Source of the DNA: Actinomadura nitritigenes
Lineage (GTDB): Bacteria > Actinomycetota > Actinomycetes > Streptosporangiales > Streptosporangiaceae
NCBI RefSeq assembly: GCF_017573545.1
Contig: NZ_JAGEOK010000057.1
Location: forward strand, 1 to 40,533
Length of the DNA: 40,533 nucleotides
Reading direction: 5' to 3'
Part shown: piece by piece, positions 1 through 8,202 of the stretch
Layout of the letters: the number at the start of each line of letters is the position of its first letter
How positions within the stretch are numbered: the first letter of the stretch is position 1
The notes under the pieces: model-generated
Database searches by the model: none
What the model was told of the DNA's origin: nothing
What the model saw: only the letters and a program-made list of their open reading frames with translations
Translations under genes and position numbers: made by a program

Positions 1-1
1 T

Positions 2-118
2 TTCGGCTACCGGCGCCTGACCGTCCGCTACGAACGCCACGGCCACCTGTTCAACGCCTTCCTCGTTCTCGCCGCAGCCATCACCTGCTACAAGAAGCTC
101 ACACAACTCCCCACATGA
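2..118 (+). mobile_element. IS5-family transposase, C-terminal end (cut by window edge)
   Basis: The reading frame is open from the window edge to TGA at 116-118. It encodes the tail of a DDE transposase. The visible residues include FGYRRLTVRYERHG and a hydrophobic segment ending CYKKL, which match the C-terminus of actinobacterial IS5-group transposases where the last catalytic acidic residue lies just upstream. Only 38 residues are in the window, so intactness cannot be judged. It is a different subgroup from the NAQLKSW-type IS5 tails at about 8.3 and 40.5 kb. Confidence 0.7.
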
Positions 119-197
119 GACACGCTCTTAGGAAGCATTCATGAACCAGGCCGCAGCCATTATCTGCTGGCGACGCCTCGTAGGCTGATGTTACGAC

Positions 198-860
198 CTA
201 AGCGCTCAGGTGGACCATGGCCGCGTAGAGTTGATCCCCGGTCAGTGGCGGTTCTGGAAGCTCGTGCCGGTTCGGGGCCCGGTACGCGTCGATCATAAGG
301 TGCAGGTTGCGCCGCCAGGCGTGCGGCGCGGTGTGGCTGGTGGCTTCGAGAATACGGCCGTTGGCCCAGACCAGGGTGATGATGTCGGCCTCGGTGATGT
401 CCGGGCGCACCTCGCCGTGCCGCTGGGCGCGACGCAGGTTCGCCTCGATGAGTCGGTACAGCCGTTCGTGCATCGCCTCGGTGCGGTCGCTGGCCGGGAA
501 CCGCATCGAGACCAGGTCGTTGAAGCCGCGGTCGCCGGCCTGCATCCCGAACAACGATTCCAGAAATGCGCAGAAGCCTTCCCACGGATCGTCCATGTCC
601 AGGGCGCGTTCGGCGGTTGCGACGAATTCCTGAAGTTTCGGCTCGAAGACGGCCATCAGCAGATCGATGCGGGTCGGGAAGTGCCGGTAGAGCGTCCCGA
701 TCGCCAGGTCGACGTCGCGGGCGATCTGTTCGAGGGAGGCGTCGACGCCGTGCTCGGCGAACGCGGCCTGCGCGGCGGCGATGAAGCGCTCACGGTTGCG
801 CTGCGCGTCGCGGCGCCGCGGCCGGTCGGGCTCACCAGGGGATTCAACGGTCGGCGGCAT
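198..860 (-). CDS. TetR/AcrR family transcriptional regulator
   Basis: A 220-residue one-component regulator. The N-terminal helix-turn-helix reads RERFIAAAQAAFAEHGVDAS, then LEQIARDVDLAIGTLYRHF, a classic TetR DNA-binding domain. The rest is a helical ligand-binding and dimer domain. I choose the ATG at 858-860 (protein starting MPPTVES) because a GGAG lies just before it on the minus strand. An in-frame upstream ATG at 891-893 falls inside a palindromic operator and would add 11 unusual residues. The gene faces a broken small gene on the plus strand, and the two share a promoter region carrying two similar palindromes, as expected for autoregulation. The ligand is unknown. Confidence 0.9.
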   Translation of the reverse strand: MPPTVESPGEPDRPRRRDAQRNRERFIAAAQAAFAEHGVDASLEQIARDVDLAIGTLYRHFPTRIDLLMAVFEPKLQEFVATAERALDMDDPWEGFCAFLESLFGMQAGDRGFNDLVSMRFPASDRTEAMHERLYRLIEANLRRAQRHGEVRPDITEADIITLVWANGRILEATSHTAPHAWRRNLHLMIDAYRAPNRHELPEPPLTGDQLYAAMVHLSA

Positions 861-878
861 GCTCCGAGGATACCTATG

Positions 879-929
879 TGAGGGGCCCCTCATGTTGTGT
901 TACGGTCGATGAACATGAGGGGCGCCTCA
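879..929. promoter_or_regulatory. Twin palindromic operator of the TetR gene
   Basis: Two 14-bp near-identical palindromes lie upstream of the TetR start: TGAGGGGCCCCTCA at 879-892 (perfect) and TGAGGGGCGCCTCA at 916-929 (TGAGG/CCTCA arms with an imperfect centre). Their centres are 37 bp apart. Position and symmetry fit a TetR-dimer operator controlling both divergent transcripts. The binding itself is inferred. Confidence 0.7.
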
Positions 930-972
930 CCATCGGTGCGCCCACTCGACCACCGGAAACCGGAGCACACCT

Positions 973-1256
973 ATGAGCCTTCCGGACGACCTGAACCCCG
1001 CCGATGCGGCCGACCCCGCCGGTCAGATCCTCGGTGGGTGCGTTCGGCGCCCATCCCGACCCGCATCACCGGCGCCGCTCGCTGGTTCTCGGCGTGATTG
1101 CCGCGGGCGGCGCGGATCGGCTCGGCGATCGGGGTCGCGTTGATCAGCACCTTCGCGGCCACCTTCGTCCGTGGTGCGCTCATCCGACCCAGGATCTACA
1201 TGCGCGACACCGCCGTCGCGCCGCCCATCGACGACCCCGTCCGCTCGACCGCGTAG
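973..1256 (+). pseudogene. Broken small membrane protein gene, divergent from TetR
   Basis: An ATG at 973 opens a frame (MSLPDDLNPADAADPAGQ) that runs out of sense near 1035. Protein-like sequence continues in another frame (RSAPIPTRITGAARW), meets TGA at 1095-1097, and resumes past it as ARIGSAIGVALISTFAATF to TAG at 1254-1256. This pattern needs at least one frameshift plus a stop or a second frameshift. The intact product would have been about 90 residues with one or two membrane segments. I do not recognise the family. Its position just after the twin operator suggests it was the TetR target. Confidence 0.5.
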
Positions 1257-1434
1257 CTCACACCATCGCCCGAACGCCACGGCCCGACCGTTTGAACCGG
1301 GTGCCGAAAGAGCTTTTGCGCATGTCGGGCGCGGGCGAGCACGGTGCTCCATAGGAGGTCGTGGATAACGTCATGCGACGCTCCATTCATCTACCTCGAT
1401 AACAAATCCGATTCATGGGAAGGACGGAACGCGG

Positions 1435-2388
1435 ATGTCGGTAGTTCGAGAGAAGGTTCGTTTCTCCAGCGGCGACACCGAGTGTGCGGCCTGGCATTAT
1501 CCGGGCTTCAACGGCGGCTGCGTGATCATGGCGGGCGGGTTCGCGGTGACCAAGGAGCCCGGCACCGATCCATTCGCCGAGCGGTTCGCCGGCGCGGGGT
1601 TCACCGTTCTGGCCTTCGACCATCGACGGCTGGGGGACAGCGGGGGCGCGCCGCGCCAGGTGGTGCGGATCAGGGACGAGCTCGCCGACTGGCGAGCCGC
1701 GATCGGGTTCGCGGCGACGCTGCCGGGAGTGGATCCGGGCAAGCTGGCGCTCTGGGGATTCTCGCTGTCAGGCGGCCACGTCCTGCGCATCGCGGCAGGC
1801 GACCGGCGGGTCGCCGCAGCGATCGCGCAGACGCCCAATGCCGACTGCCAGGCCATCGTGCGCAATGCCGCACGCCACCAGACGCCGCTGGCGATGCTGC
1901 GGCTGACCGGCCTGGGCGTCCTCGACGCCCTGGGTGGCCTGTTCGGCCGACCGCCCCTGCTGGTCCCCCTCAACGGCGAGCCGGGCAGCGTCGCGTTCCT
2001 CACCACGCCCGACGCCCAGGACACCGGCCAAGCGCTCAACCCCGGCAACCGCTACCCGCAATGGCAGCAGGCCGCCGCCGCCCGTTTCGCGCTGTGGCTC
2101 GGCTTCTACCGGCCAGGCCGCCGCGCCTCCCGAATCCAGTGCCCCCTGCTCGTCCTCGTCTGCGACCAGGACACCTCAGCCCTCGCCGCACCGGCGGCCG
2201 CCGCGGCCGACCGCGCCCCCCGCGGCGAACTCGTACGGTTGCCCGGCGGGCACTACCAGCCATTCCTGAGCGGACACGAGCAGGCCGTCACCGCCGAACT
2301 GTCCTTCCTGCGCCGCCACCTCCTGGACCGGCCACCGGCCGATCCCGACGACACCACCGCAGGCACCGCAGCCCACCGACCGGAGTGA
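1435..2388 (+). CDS. Alpha/beta hydrolase (X-Pro peptidase/DLH-like)
   Basis: A 317-residue cytoplasmic alpha/beta-hydrolase with no signal peptide. The nucleophile elbow is LALWGFSLSGGH, placing the catalytic serine at residue 110. The usual GxSxG motif has serine instead of the last glycine (GFSLS). The acid is probably the aspartate in LLVLVCDQDTSA, and the histidine lies in LPGGHYQPF near the C-terminus. An oxyanion-type segment, FDHRRLGDSGG, precedes the elbow. The architecture resembles the dienelactone/X-Pro dipeptidyl-peptidase-like group, so an esterase or C-C hydrolase activity is plausible, but the substrate is unknown. The ATG is preceded by GGAAGGAC. It stands alone; a weak hairpin follows 66 bp after the stop. 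Confidence 0.85.
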   Translation: MSVVREKVRFSSGDTECAAWHYPGFNGGCVIMAGGFAVTKEPGTDPFAERFAGAGFTVLAFDHRRLGDSGGAPRQVVRIRDELADWRAAIGFAATLPGVDPGKLALWGFSLSGGHVLRIAAGDRRVAAAIAQTPNADCQAIVRNAARHQTPLAMLRLTGLGVLDALGGLFGRPPLLVPLNGEPGSVAFLTTPDAQDTGQALNPGNRYPQWQQAAAARFALWLGFYRPGRRASRIQCPLLVLVCDQDTSALAAPAAAAADRAPRGELVRLPGGHYQPFLSGHEQAVTAELSFLRRHLLDRPPADPDDTTAGTAAHRPE

Positions 2389-2453
2389 ACGAGACGAACC
2401 CATCGGCGCGGTAGATCAAACACGCCTGCGCCGGCGGCGTCCCTACCAAGGAA

Positions 2454-2471
2454 CGGCACGGCGCGGTGCCG
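2454..2471 (+). terminator. Possible terminator hairpin after the hydrolase
   Basis: CGGCAC (2454-2459) pairs with GTGCCG (2466-2471) across a six-base loop. No U-tract follows, as is common for actinobacterial terminators. The stem is short, so the call is tentative. Confidence 0.3.
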
Positions 2472-2610
2472 CTCTAGCCAGGTGCGGAGGGGCGACCGGG
2501 TGTTCGGGGCCGCCGCAGGGGAGACTTCCGATCCCCCCGGCACGAAGCGGAGCGCATACATGTTCCGGCTCCTGGGCGAGGAGCGGCCTGGACCATGCCG
2601 GTAGGTGTGT

Positions 2611-3345
2611 TCAGGGGGTGGCCGGTTTGCGGGCGGTGAGCAGGCGGGTCGGGACCCACGGACTGCCCCACCACGCGCGCCAGCCGAGGCCGCGCACGCG
2701 GATGTCCTGGGCGTTCAGTCGGGCCAGCGCCGCAGCGTACTCGCGAGGGGTTCGCGCCAGGTCGGCGATCAGCAGGCGGCCGCCTGGCCGCAGCACCCGG
2801 TACGCCTCGGCGATCGCTCGGGCGCGGGCGTCCGCGCCGAAGATGGTGTGCACCGTCAGGCTGGACACGACCAGGTCGAAGCTTGCGTCCGCGTACGGGA
2901 GTCTGCGCAGGTCACCTCCTTGCACGTGGACGCGGTCGGCGACGCCTTCGGCGCGGGCGTTGCGCAGGGTCGCCGCCGGGGTGTTGCCGGACTGGTCCCG
3001 TCCGCGCCACAGGTCCACGCCGACCGCCTGGCCCTGGGGGAGGCGCCGGGCGGCGGCCAACAGGACGGCGCCGCGTCCGCAGCCGAGGTCGAGCAGCCGT
3101 TCGTCGCCACGCAGGTCCAGTTCGTCCAGCACGTCCCGCCAGACCAGGAACTTGCCGCGAAGCGTGGCGTGCAGGCTCAGGGCCAGGCATCCCGCCAGCA
3201 GGGTGCCGGAGACCAGCGCGGGCAGCGCGGCGGCCAGATCGGCGGTAACCGCCATCACCAGCCCGGTCACCCAGAACCCCAGCACGACCAGGCCCACGAA
3301 GCCGAACCCGTAGGGTGCATCCATCCCGTATCGAGCGCCAGGCAT
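2611..3345 (-). CDS. Membrane-anchored class I SAM-dependent methyltransferase
   Basis: A 244-residue protein. Residues 9-55 form two hydrophobic helices (FVGLVVLGFWVTGLVMAV, then a second after TADLAAAL). A class I methyltransferase fold follows: motif I is LLDLGCGRGAVLLAAARRL, a motif-II-like acidic segment is VGVDLW, the post-I QGGDLRRLPYADASFD segment matches methyltransferase_11, and DLVVSSLTVH carries motif IV. The catalytic domain probably faces the cytoplasm and methylates a lipid or membrane-associated substrate, but the substrate cannot be read from sequence. I use the ATG at 3343-3345; an internal ATG at 3322-3324 is also possible. The open frame continues far upstream to about 4164, but that part is antisense to a real gene. 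It faces a decayed GlxA gene. Confidence 0.82.
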   Translation of the reverse strand: MPGARYGMDAPYGFGFVGLVVLGFWVTGLVMAVTADLAAALPALVSGTLLAGCLALSLHATLRGKFLVWRDVLDELDLRGDERLLDLGCGRGAVLLAAARRLPQGQAVGVDLWRGRDQSGNTPAATLRNARAEGVADRVHVQGGDLRRLPYADASFDLVVSSLTVHTIFGADARARAIAEAYRVLRPGGRLLIADLARTPREYAAALARLNAQDIRVRGLGWRAWWGSPWVPTRLLTARKPATP

Positions 3346-3360
3346 CCCGCCACTCTGCCA

Positions 3361-3621
3361 CGAACCGGGCGCTCGGGGGCTGGCTACGACGCAGTGGTCC
3401 ATTGCCGACCAGATCGCCGCTGAGTACCCATCGCCGTGGTGACGCCCGACCCGGTCTTCATCCGTGACGGCGACGTGTGGACGGGCGCCGGGCTGAGCGC
3501 GTGCCTGGACCTGGCGCTCGCGCTGGTCGCCGACGACCCCGGGCAGGACGTCGCGCTGCGCGTGGCACGGCAGCTGGTCATTCACCTGAATCTCGTCGCC
3601 TACGTGGCCTCCGGCACCTGA
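3361..3621 (+). pseudogene. GlxA-family (DJ-1/PfpI-AraC) regulator fragment
   Basis: Two frames encode adjacent pieces of the same conserved region. The first piece reads GLATTQWSIADQIAAEYP, matching the RRATTHW segment of GlxA-type amidotransferase-like regulators. After a frameshift near 3425-3440 the second reads PDPVFIRDGDVWTGAG and then LDLALALVADDPGQDVALRV, matching the family's PDPIFVRDG-WTSAG and IDLALALVEED-ALxVAR motifs. It ends at TGA 3619-3621. Most of the N-terminal domain and the entire C-terminal AraC DNA-binding domain are missing, so it cannot be functional. Confidence 0.75.
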
Positions 3622-3802
3622 ACCAAGGCCGCTTTCCGGAATGCGCTGGTCTGCCGAGTTGAGGATGTTTGCGGGAGCGTGGTCGCGATATCGGTCGTGC
3701 CGATGAATTCTGTGCGGATCCGTGGTCGATACGGCTGGACACCGACAGCGGTAGGCCTGTGCTGGAAACGTCCAGCGCGGGAGGCAGCGCGTGGAGGCAG
3801 TG

Positions 3803-5092
3803 ATGAGCGTCGACGATTCCAAGCAGGAGCACACCATCCGGACTGGCGAGCAGAGGATGCGGGTGGGCGGTCCCAGGGTGTTGGTGACGGGGGCGAGCAT
3901 CGCGGGCCCCGCGCTGGCCCACTGGCTGCGCCGGTGGGGAGCCGAGGTGACCGTGGTGGAGCGGGCTCCTGAGCTGCGTCCCGGCGGGCAGGCGGTGGAC
4001 GCGCGCGGGGTGGCCAGGGAGGTCATCGGGCGCATGGGGCTGGAGGCGGCGGTGCGGGCGGCGTGCACCGACACCGCCGGCGCGCACATCGTGGACGCGG
4101 ACGGGCGAGTGCTGGAGACCTTCGGTGTCGAGGACGACGGTGGCGACGGGTTCATCGCGGACATCGAGATCCTGCGCGGGGACCTGTCCCAGGTGCTCTA
4201 CGACGACACCCGCGACGGCGTCGAGTACGTCTTCGGCGACCGGATCGCGGAGCTCGCCCAGGACGCGGACGGGGTCGACGTGGTCTTCGCGGGCGGCGAC
4301 CGGCGGCGTTTCGACCTGGTGGTCGGGGCGGACGGGTTGCACTCGCCGCTGCGGGCGATGGTCTTCGGACCGCACGAGCGGTTCCTGCGCCACCTCGGAC
4401 ACGTGCTGGCCTTCTACAGTGTGCCCAACGAATTCGGGCTGGACCGCTGGCTGCTGGAGTACCAGGACCAGGAGTCCGGGCGCTCTGCCCTCCTGCGGCC
4501 CATCCAGGACGCCACCCGGGCGATGGCCATGTTCTACTTCGCCTCGGCCGACTTCGACGTCGACTACCGTGACGTCGCGGCCCAGAAGGTCCTGTTGCGT
4601 GAGCGGATGGCGGGCCTGGGCTGGTTGACCCCGGACATCCTCGCGCACCTGGACGACACCCCGGACTTCTACCTCGACCAGGTCGCCCAGGTGGTGATGG
4701 ACCGCTGGTCGAGCGGACGGGTGGGGCTGCTCGGGGACGCGGCGTTCAGCTCCTCGCCGATGTCGGGGCAGGGCACCGGGCTGGCGCTGGTCGGCGCCTA
4801 CGTGCTGGCCGGAGAGTTGGCCGCCGCCGGCTGGGACCCCGACGCGGGGTTCGCCCGCTACGAGGCGCGGATGCGCTCGTTCGTCGAGGCCAACCAGGAG
4901 ATCGGCCGGTTGAACGCCCGTACCCGCGACGTCCCCGGGCCGGACGCCGAGCCGCGCCCCGATTTCACCGGCGAATGGTTCACCGAACTGGTCGGGCGCG
5001 CGATCAACGGCGTCGAGCTGCCCGACTATGCGGGGGTGCCGGACTCCGCAGCCCCGGCCGGATCGCCGATCGCCTCGTCGGCCAGGCCGTAG
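3803..5092 (+). CDS. FAD-dependent aromatic-type monooxygenase
   Basis: A 429-residue single-component flavoprotein hydroxylase of the PHBH/TetX-like group. The dinucleotide motif near the N-terminus is VLVTGASIAGPALAHWL, followed by the acidic strand end VTVVERAPELRPGGQ. FDLVVGADGLHSPLR is the DG motif, and GLLGDAAFSSSPMSGQGTG is the GD motif that contacts the FAD ribityl chain. It would use NAD(P)H, O2 and FAD to hydroxylate a small molecule; drug inactivation is one known role of this subgroup. I choose the ATG at 3803 because GGAGG lies five bases upstream (3793-3797); an in-frame GTG at 3791 sits before that ribosome site. It is a paralogue of the monooxygenase at 21.8 kb but has no intact regulator beside it. 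Confidence 0.88.
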   Translation: MSVDDSKQEHTIRTGEQRMRVGGPRVLVTGASIAGPALAHWLRRWGAEVTVVERAPELRPGGQAVDARGVAREVIGRMGLEAAVRAACTDTAGAHIVDADGRVLETFGVEDDGGDGFIADIEILRGDLSQVLYDDTRDGVEYVFGDRIAELAQDADGVDVVFAGGDRRRFDLVVGADGLHSPLRAMVFGPHERFLRHLGHVLAFYSVPNEFGLDRWLLEYQDQESGRSALLRPIQDATRAMAMFYFASADFDVDYRDVAAQKVLLRERMAGLGWLTPDILAHLDDTPDFYLDQVAQVVMDRWSSGRVGLLGDAAFSSSPMSGQGTGLALVGAYVLAGELAAAGWDPDAGFARYEARMRSFVEANQEIGRLNARTRDVPGPDAEPRPDFTGEWFTELVGRAINGVELPDYAGVPDSAAPAGSPIASSARP

Positions 5093-5176
5093 GTGTCACA
5101 TAACGTGCCGAGAGGGACCACGCTTCGGTGGGACACTGCCGGACGACCTCCGCTCATGCCGCCGGGAGGCGCTTGA

Positions 5177-5335
5177 TGCCGGCCCTCCGGGCACCGGCTG
5201 GTTGAGGCAATGGCTTGCAAGGCGATCAACGACCCGGGCGGCTACTTCGGCTGGAACCTGGGCGCCCCTCGACCAGTTCTTGTCCCTGCCGACTCTGGCA
5301 CTCCGCAGGTGATCTACGCCGCGCACCGCAGATGA
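5177..5335 (+). pseudogene. Barstar (ribonuclease inhibitor) family remnant
   Basis: In one frame the sequence reads LVEAMACKAINDPGGYFGWN followed by LGA, matching the barstar core (AINGPGGYFG-NLDALDDCL). A one-base shift restores the continuation as LDQFLSLPTL, so WNLGA plus LDQFL recreates the WNLDALDDCL motif. The piece is flanked by stops: TGA at 5174-5176 upstream and TGA at 5333-5335 in the first frame. Only about 45 of the usual 90 residues remain and no ribonuclease partner is visible. Barstar homologues bind and block barnase-type RNase toxins, so this is probably a relic of a toxin-immunity locus. The rest of 5093-5451 shows no gene. Confidence 0.6.
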
Positions 5336-5451
5336 AGCTGGCACTCAGGCGGAGTCCCGGCGGCACCCCGCAATTGCCGCGGCTCGACTGTCAATCCTCG
5401 TGGTCCTTTCGCGGGGGAGAGGGGCACCGTGCCGGGACGTCGGCTGGAGGG

Positions 5452-6609
5452 TTAGAGGGTGAGGGTGCGGAGGTCGACGGACTCGGCCAAAAGGCGGGCG
5501 CCGGTGTCGTTGAGGTGCATGCCGTCGCCGCCGTCGAGGTCGGGGCGGATGAAGTCGGGGTCATCGGGGTTCTCGACGGCGCGGGCGACGTCGAAGACCG
5601 AGTCGAAGAGGTCCGTGGTGCGGATCCAGTCGTTGACGCGGCGCCGCGCCGCCAGCCCTTCCGGGGTGCTGACGCCGGGGTAGACGGCGCCGGCGAAGGG
5701 ACCGATCGTGGCGGCGAGGATCTTCAGGCCGGCGGTGTGGACGCGGTCGGCGAGGCGGGTGAAACCGTCGATCAGGTCGTCGGACGTCGCGGGCGGCTGG
5801 CCTGCCATGCCCGGCAGCCCGAGGTCGTTGATGCCGAAGTGGACCAGGACGTGTGTGGCCCCGGGCACCGACAGCGCGTCGCGGTCGAGCCGGGCGAGGG
5901 CGTTCTCGCCGATCTCGTCGACGAGCAGCCGGTTGCCGGCGATCCCTTCGTTGACGACCCAGCCGCGGTCCAGCCGCGCGTTGAGGAAGTCCACGGACCG
6001 GTGGTCGGTGTCGGGAGTGCTGCCGACGCCCTCGAACCAGGAGTCGCCGAACGCGACGGCGATCGCGGTGCCCTCGGGGGCCAGGACGTCCACGCCCGTC
6101 ACGTAGAACCTGGCCTGGACGTGGTCGGCGCCGGGCAGGCCAGGCGAGGCGGTGAGGTCGCCGTCGGCGGCGTAGGCCGTCTGCATCGGCATGTGCGAGT
6201 AGGTGGCCAGGCCGGTCTCGTGCGGCAGGTAGAGGCTCAGCGCCAGGGCGGTGCCCGCGGTGACGGGCAGGTCGACGGGGTCGCTGACGGCTTCGCCGCC
6301 CGCCGGGACGGTCACCTGCGCCGCGCCCGAGAACCGCAGGGCGAGGTCGGTCTCGGGGACGATCTCGTCGCCGGCCTTGCGCACTGCGATTCGTGCTGCG
6401 CCGATCGTCAGCGGGTCCCGCCCGTAGCGGTTGCTCAGCCGGACGCGCAACGCCTCGCCGCCGCCCGCCATCCGGAGCACCTGGCGGACGGTCTGGTCGG
6501 CGAAGCCGCGCGGCTCGTTCAGCTTGATCTGCTCGTAGGGGCTGATGACGCCGGTGCGGAAGCCGGCCACCCAGGTCCGGCCCGGTGTGGGCTCGGTGCT
6601 CGTGCTCAT
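5452..6609 (-). CDS. SGNH/GDSL-family hydrolase
   Basis: A 385-residue protein with two parts. Residues 1-175 form a beta-rich N-terminal domain. Residues 185-385 form an SGNH hydrolase: block I is FGDSWFEG with the nucleophile at Ser190, block II is EGIAGN (221-226), block III is FGIND (258-262), and block V is DGMHL with Asp362 and His365. All four SGNH positions are present, so an active esterase or acetyl-esterase is likely. There is no signal peptide, which suggests a cytoplasmic substrate or non-classical export. Homologues with this N-terminal domain are often linked to polysaccharide or acyl-glycoside deacylation. The ATG at 6607-6609 is preceded by GGAGG. It is divergent from a MarR gene and shares an inverted-repeat promoter with it. 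Confidence 0.88.
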   Translation of the reverse strand: MSTSTEPTPGRTWVAGFRTGVISPYEQIKLNEPRGFADQTVRQVLRMAGGGEALRVRLSNRYGRDPLTIGAARIAVRKAGDEIVPETDLALRFSGAAQVTVPAGGEAVSDPVDLPVTAGTALALSLYLPHETGLATYSHMPMQTAYAADGDLTASPGLPGADHVQARFYVTGVDVLAPEGTAIAVAFGDSWFEGVGSTPDTDHRSVDFLNARLDRGWVVNEGIAGNRLLVDEIGENALARLDRDALSVPGATHVLVHFGINDLGLPGMAGQPPATSDDLIDGFTRLADRVHTAGLKILAATIGPFAGAVYPGVSTPEGLAARRRVNDWIRTTDLFDSVFDVARAVENPDDPDFIRPDLDGGDGMHLNDTGARLLAESVDLRTLTL

Positions 6610-6621
6610 GACGCCCTCCAA

Positions 6622-6685
6622 ATAGTTGACGCGAGGAATATTGATGAAGCAAGCATGAGGGCAAAATATTCCCCATGTCAACTAT
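6622..6685. promoter_or_regulatory. Long inverted repeat between GDSL hydrolase and MarR genes
   Basis: ATAGTTGAC at 6622-6630 plus GGAATATT (6635-6642) is mirrored by AATATTCC (6665-6672) plus GTCAACTAT at 6677-6685. The 21-base arms match at 18 positions and are separated by 22 bases. Each arm contains a TTGAC that could serve as a -35 element for the transcript pointing into the spacer. This fits a MarR operator that closes both divergent promoters. Binding is inferred. Confidence 0.65.
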
Positions 6686-6718
6686 CCCGGCATCAAGCAT
6701 CGACGGTAGGGTCGAGGC

Positions 6719-7186
6719 ATGGACGACCTGTTCGCCGATCCCCGCCTGACGACGATGGGACTGCTCTTCGAGGCCCATGAGGGGCTGCTGACCAAGCTGG
6801 AGCCCGTCTTCAAGGAGCACGGCATATCCGGGCTGGACCTCAACGCGTTGACGCGGCTCAGCCGCTCGCCCGGCCGGCGGTTGCGGATGAGCGACCTCGC
6901 TACGCAGACGTCCCTGTCCACCAGCGGGATCACCCGCCTGGTGGACCGCCTGGCCCGCGCCGGCCTGGTCGAGCGGGCGCCCTGCCCCGACGACCGTCGC
7001 ACCATCTTCACGGTCCTCACCCCGAGCGGCGCCGACCGGCTCGCCGCCGTCCTGCCCGACTACCTCGCCGTCATCGACCGCTGGTTCACCGGCCTGCTCA
7101 CACCCGAACAACTCACCGCCGTCGTCGACGGCCTGCGCATCATCCGCGACGCCGCTCGCCCCGAGGCCACCCACACCTCCGACTGA
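6719..7186 (+). CDS. MarR family transcriptional regulator
   Basis: A 155-residue winged-helix regulator. The recognition region reads MSDLATQTSLSTSGITRLVD and the wing reads RAPCPDDRRTIFTVLT, with the DxR signature that is near-universal in MarR proteins. Terminal helices form the dimer interface. It is divergent from the GDSL hydrolase and separated from it by a long inverted repeat, so it most likely represses the hydrolase and itself until a ligand is bound. No redox-sensing cysteine pair typical of OhrR is present; the single cysteine sits in the wing. Confidence 0.9.
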   Translation: MDDLFADPRLTTMGLLFEAHEGLLTKLEPVFKEHGISGLDLNALTRLSRSPGRRLRMSDLATQTSLSTSGITRLVDRLARAGLVERAPCPDDRRTIFTVLTPSGADRLAAVLPDYLAVIDRWFTGLLTPEQLTAVVDGLRIIRDAARPEATHTSD

Positions 7187-7758
7187 GCAGTGAGCAGGAC
7201 CCCGTCCGTCCCCGGCGGTTTGGCATCGCCGCCCGGTTACGATCACGTACTCCGATCGACGCCGGGGGCAGCTCCACGTCATCATCGAAGCGTCCGAGTA
7301 GAACCATGCCGCCCCGGTGCGGCGGCCGCCACCCCTTGCACCAGCCGCTGAAGCTCGCCCCGACTCCAGCGCCCGGCTGCTTGAGCTGATCGGGTTCGGC
7401 GGCGTGGCCCGCGACGGTGAGGTCGTCACCAGGGCGACGCCGGCCGCCACGCCACGGGCTGCCGGCCGCCGGTGGATCGCAGGGCATATCGATAGGCACG
7501 TCACGTCTGTGGCCTACGATGCCGGCGAACTGCGGCATCACCGGCAAATCGACCCGCACCCGCGCCTGGATGTGAGCCTCGCATTCGGCCGCCAGGTAGA
7601 TCTCTGCGGCCTGGGCAACGGTTTGAGACGGCGCATCGCCCGAGGGCGGTAGGCATGTGAGGAGTATCGGAACGTCCAGGAGCGGCAGCGGCTGGACCTA
7701 CGCTTCGGTTTGATCGCTCGGCTCCTTTGGCCTGGTCACGGCTCCGACGTTGCCGGGC
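7187..7758. other. Gene-poor stretch without a recognisable gene
   Basis: No frame here has a convincing start, ribosome site and family match. A minus-strand frame (about 7190-7640) is open and has moderately protein-like pieces (AAEIYLAAECEAHIQARVRV), but I cannot assign it. CGGCG/CGCCG arms just after the MarR stop could form a weak terminator. The region ends at transposon debris, so it may itself be mobile-element residue. Confidence 0.4.
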
Positions 7759-8090
7759 ATGCCAGTGGATTTCTTGTCTGATGAGCAGGCGGCCAGGTAC
7801 GGGCGGTTCGAGGTGGAGCCGTCGCCGGGTGAGCTGGCGATGTTCTTCCGGTTGGATGAGCGCACCTTGACGCACGCCCGGTCGAAGCGGGCACCGGCGA
7901 ATCGGCTGGGGTTCACGGTGCAGTGGGGCGCGGTGCGGATGCTGGGCGCGTTCGTGACCGAGAACCTGTCGGCGGTGCCGGAGGTGGTGGTGCGGGCGGG
8001 GGAGGGGAAGGCCACGGGACCGGTCTCACCGACCGCTGCTGAGCACGAGGTCGGGGATAAGCCGCCCGAACGCCGTACGACCCCACTGAG
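7759..8090 (+). mobile_element. Tn3-family transposase, N-terminal DUF4158 fragment
   Basis: From the ATG at 7759 the protein reads MPVDFLSDEQAARYGRFEVE, then ELAMFFRLDERTL, NRLGFTVQWGAVRMLGAF and VTENLSAVP. This is the DUF4158 domain found at the N-terminus of Tn3-family transposases. The match stops near residue 85 and the frame runs on into unrelated, low-quality sequence and IS5 debris. The roughly 900 residues carrying the DDE domain are missing, so the element is dead. Confidence 0.8.
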
Positions 8091-8202
8091 ATTCTCGGCT
8101 CCAGCGGCGCGTTCGAAGGCCTGCACGCGCTCCTCGGCGGCGCCGAGCTGCTCGCGCCAGCCCCATGGCCGGCGATGCGGCTGCCTCGTGTACTCGCTCC
8201 CG

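Noticed and set aside
2611..4164. A 517-codon minus-strand open frame covering the methyltransferase and beyond
   Set aside because: Only the first 245 codons from the stop (2611-3345) look like a real protein; the rest is antisense to the FAD monooxygenase and GlxA remnant.
5561..7504. A 647-codon minus-strand open frame
   Set aside because: It is antisense to the MarR gene and out of frame with the GDSL hydrolase; its arginine/proline-rich composition is typical of high-GC shadow frames.
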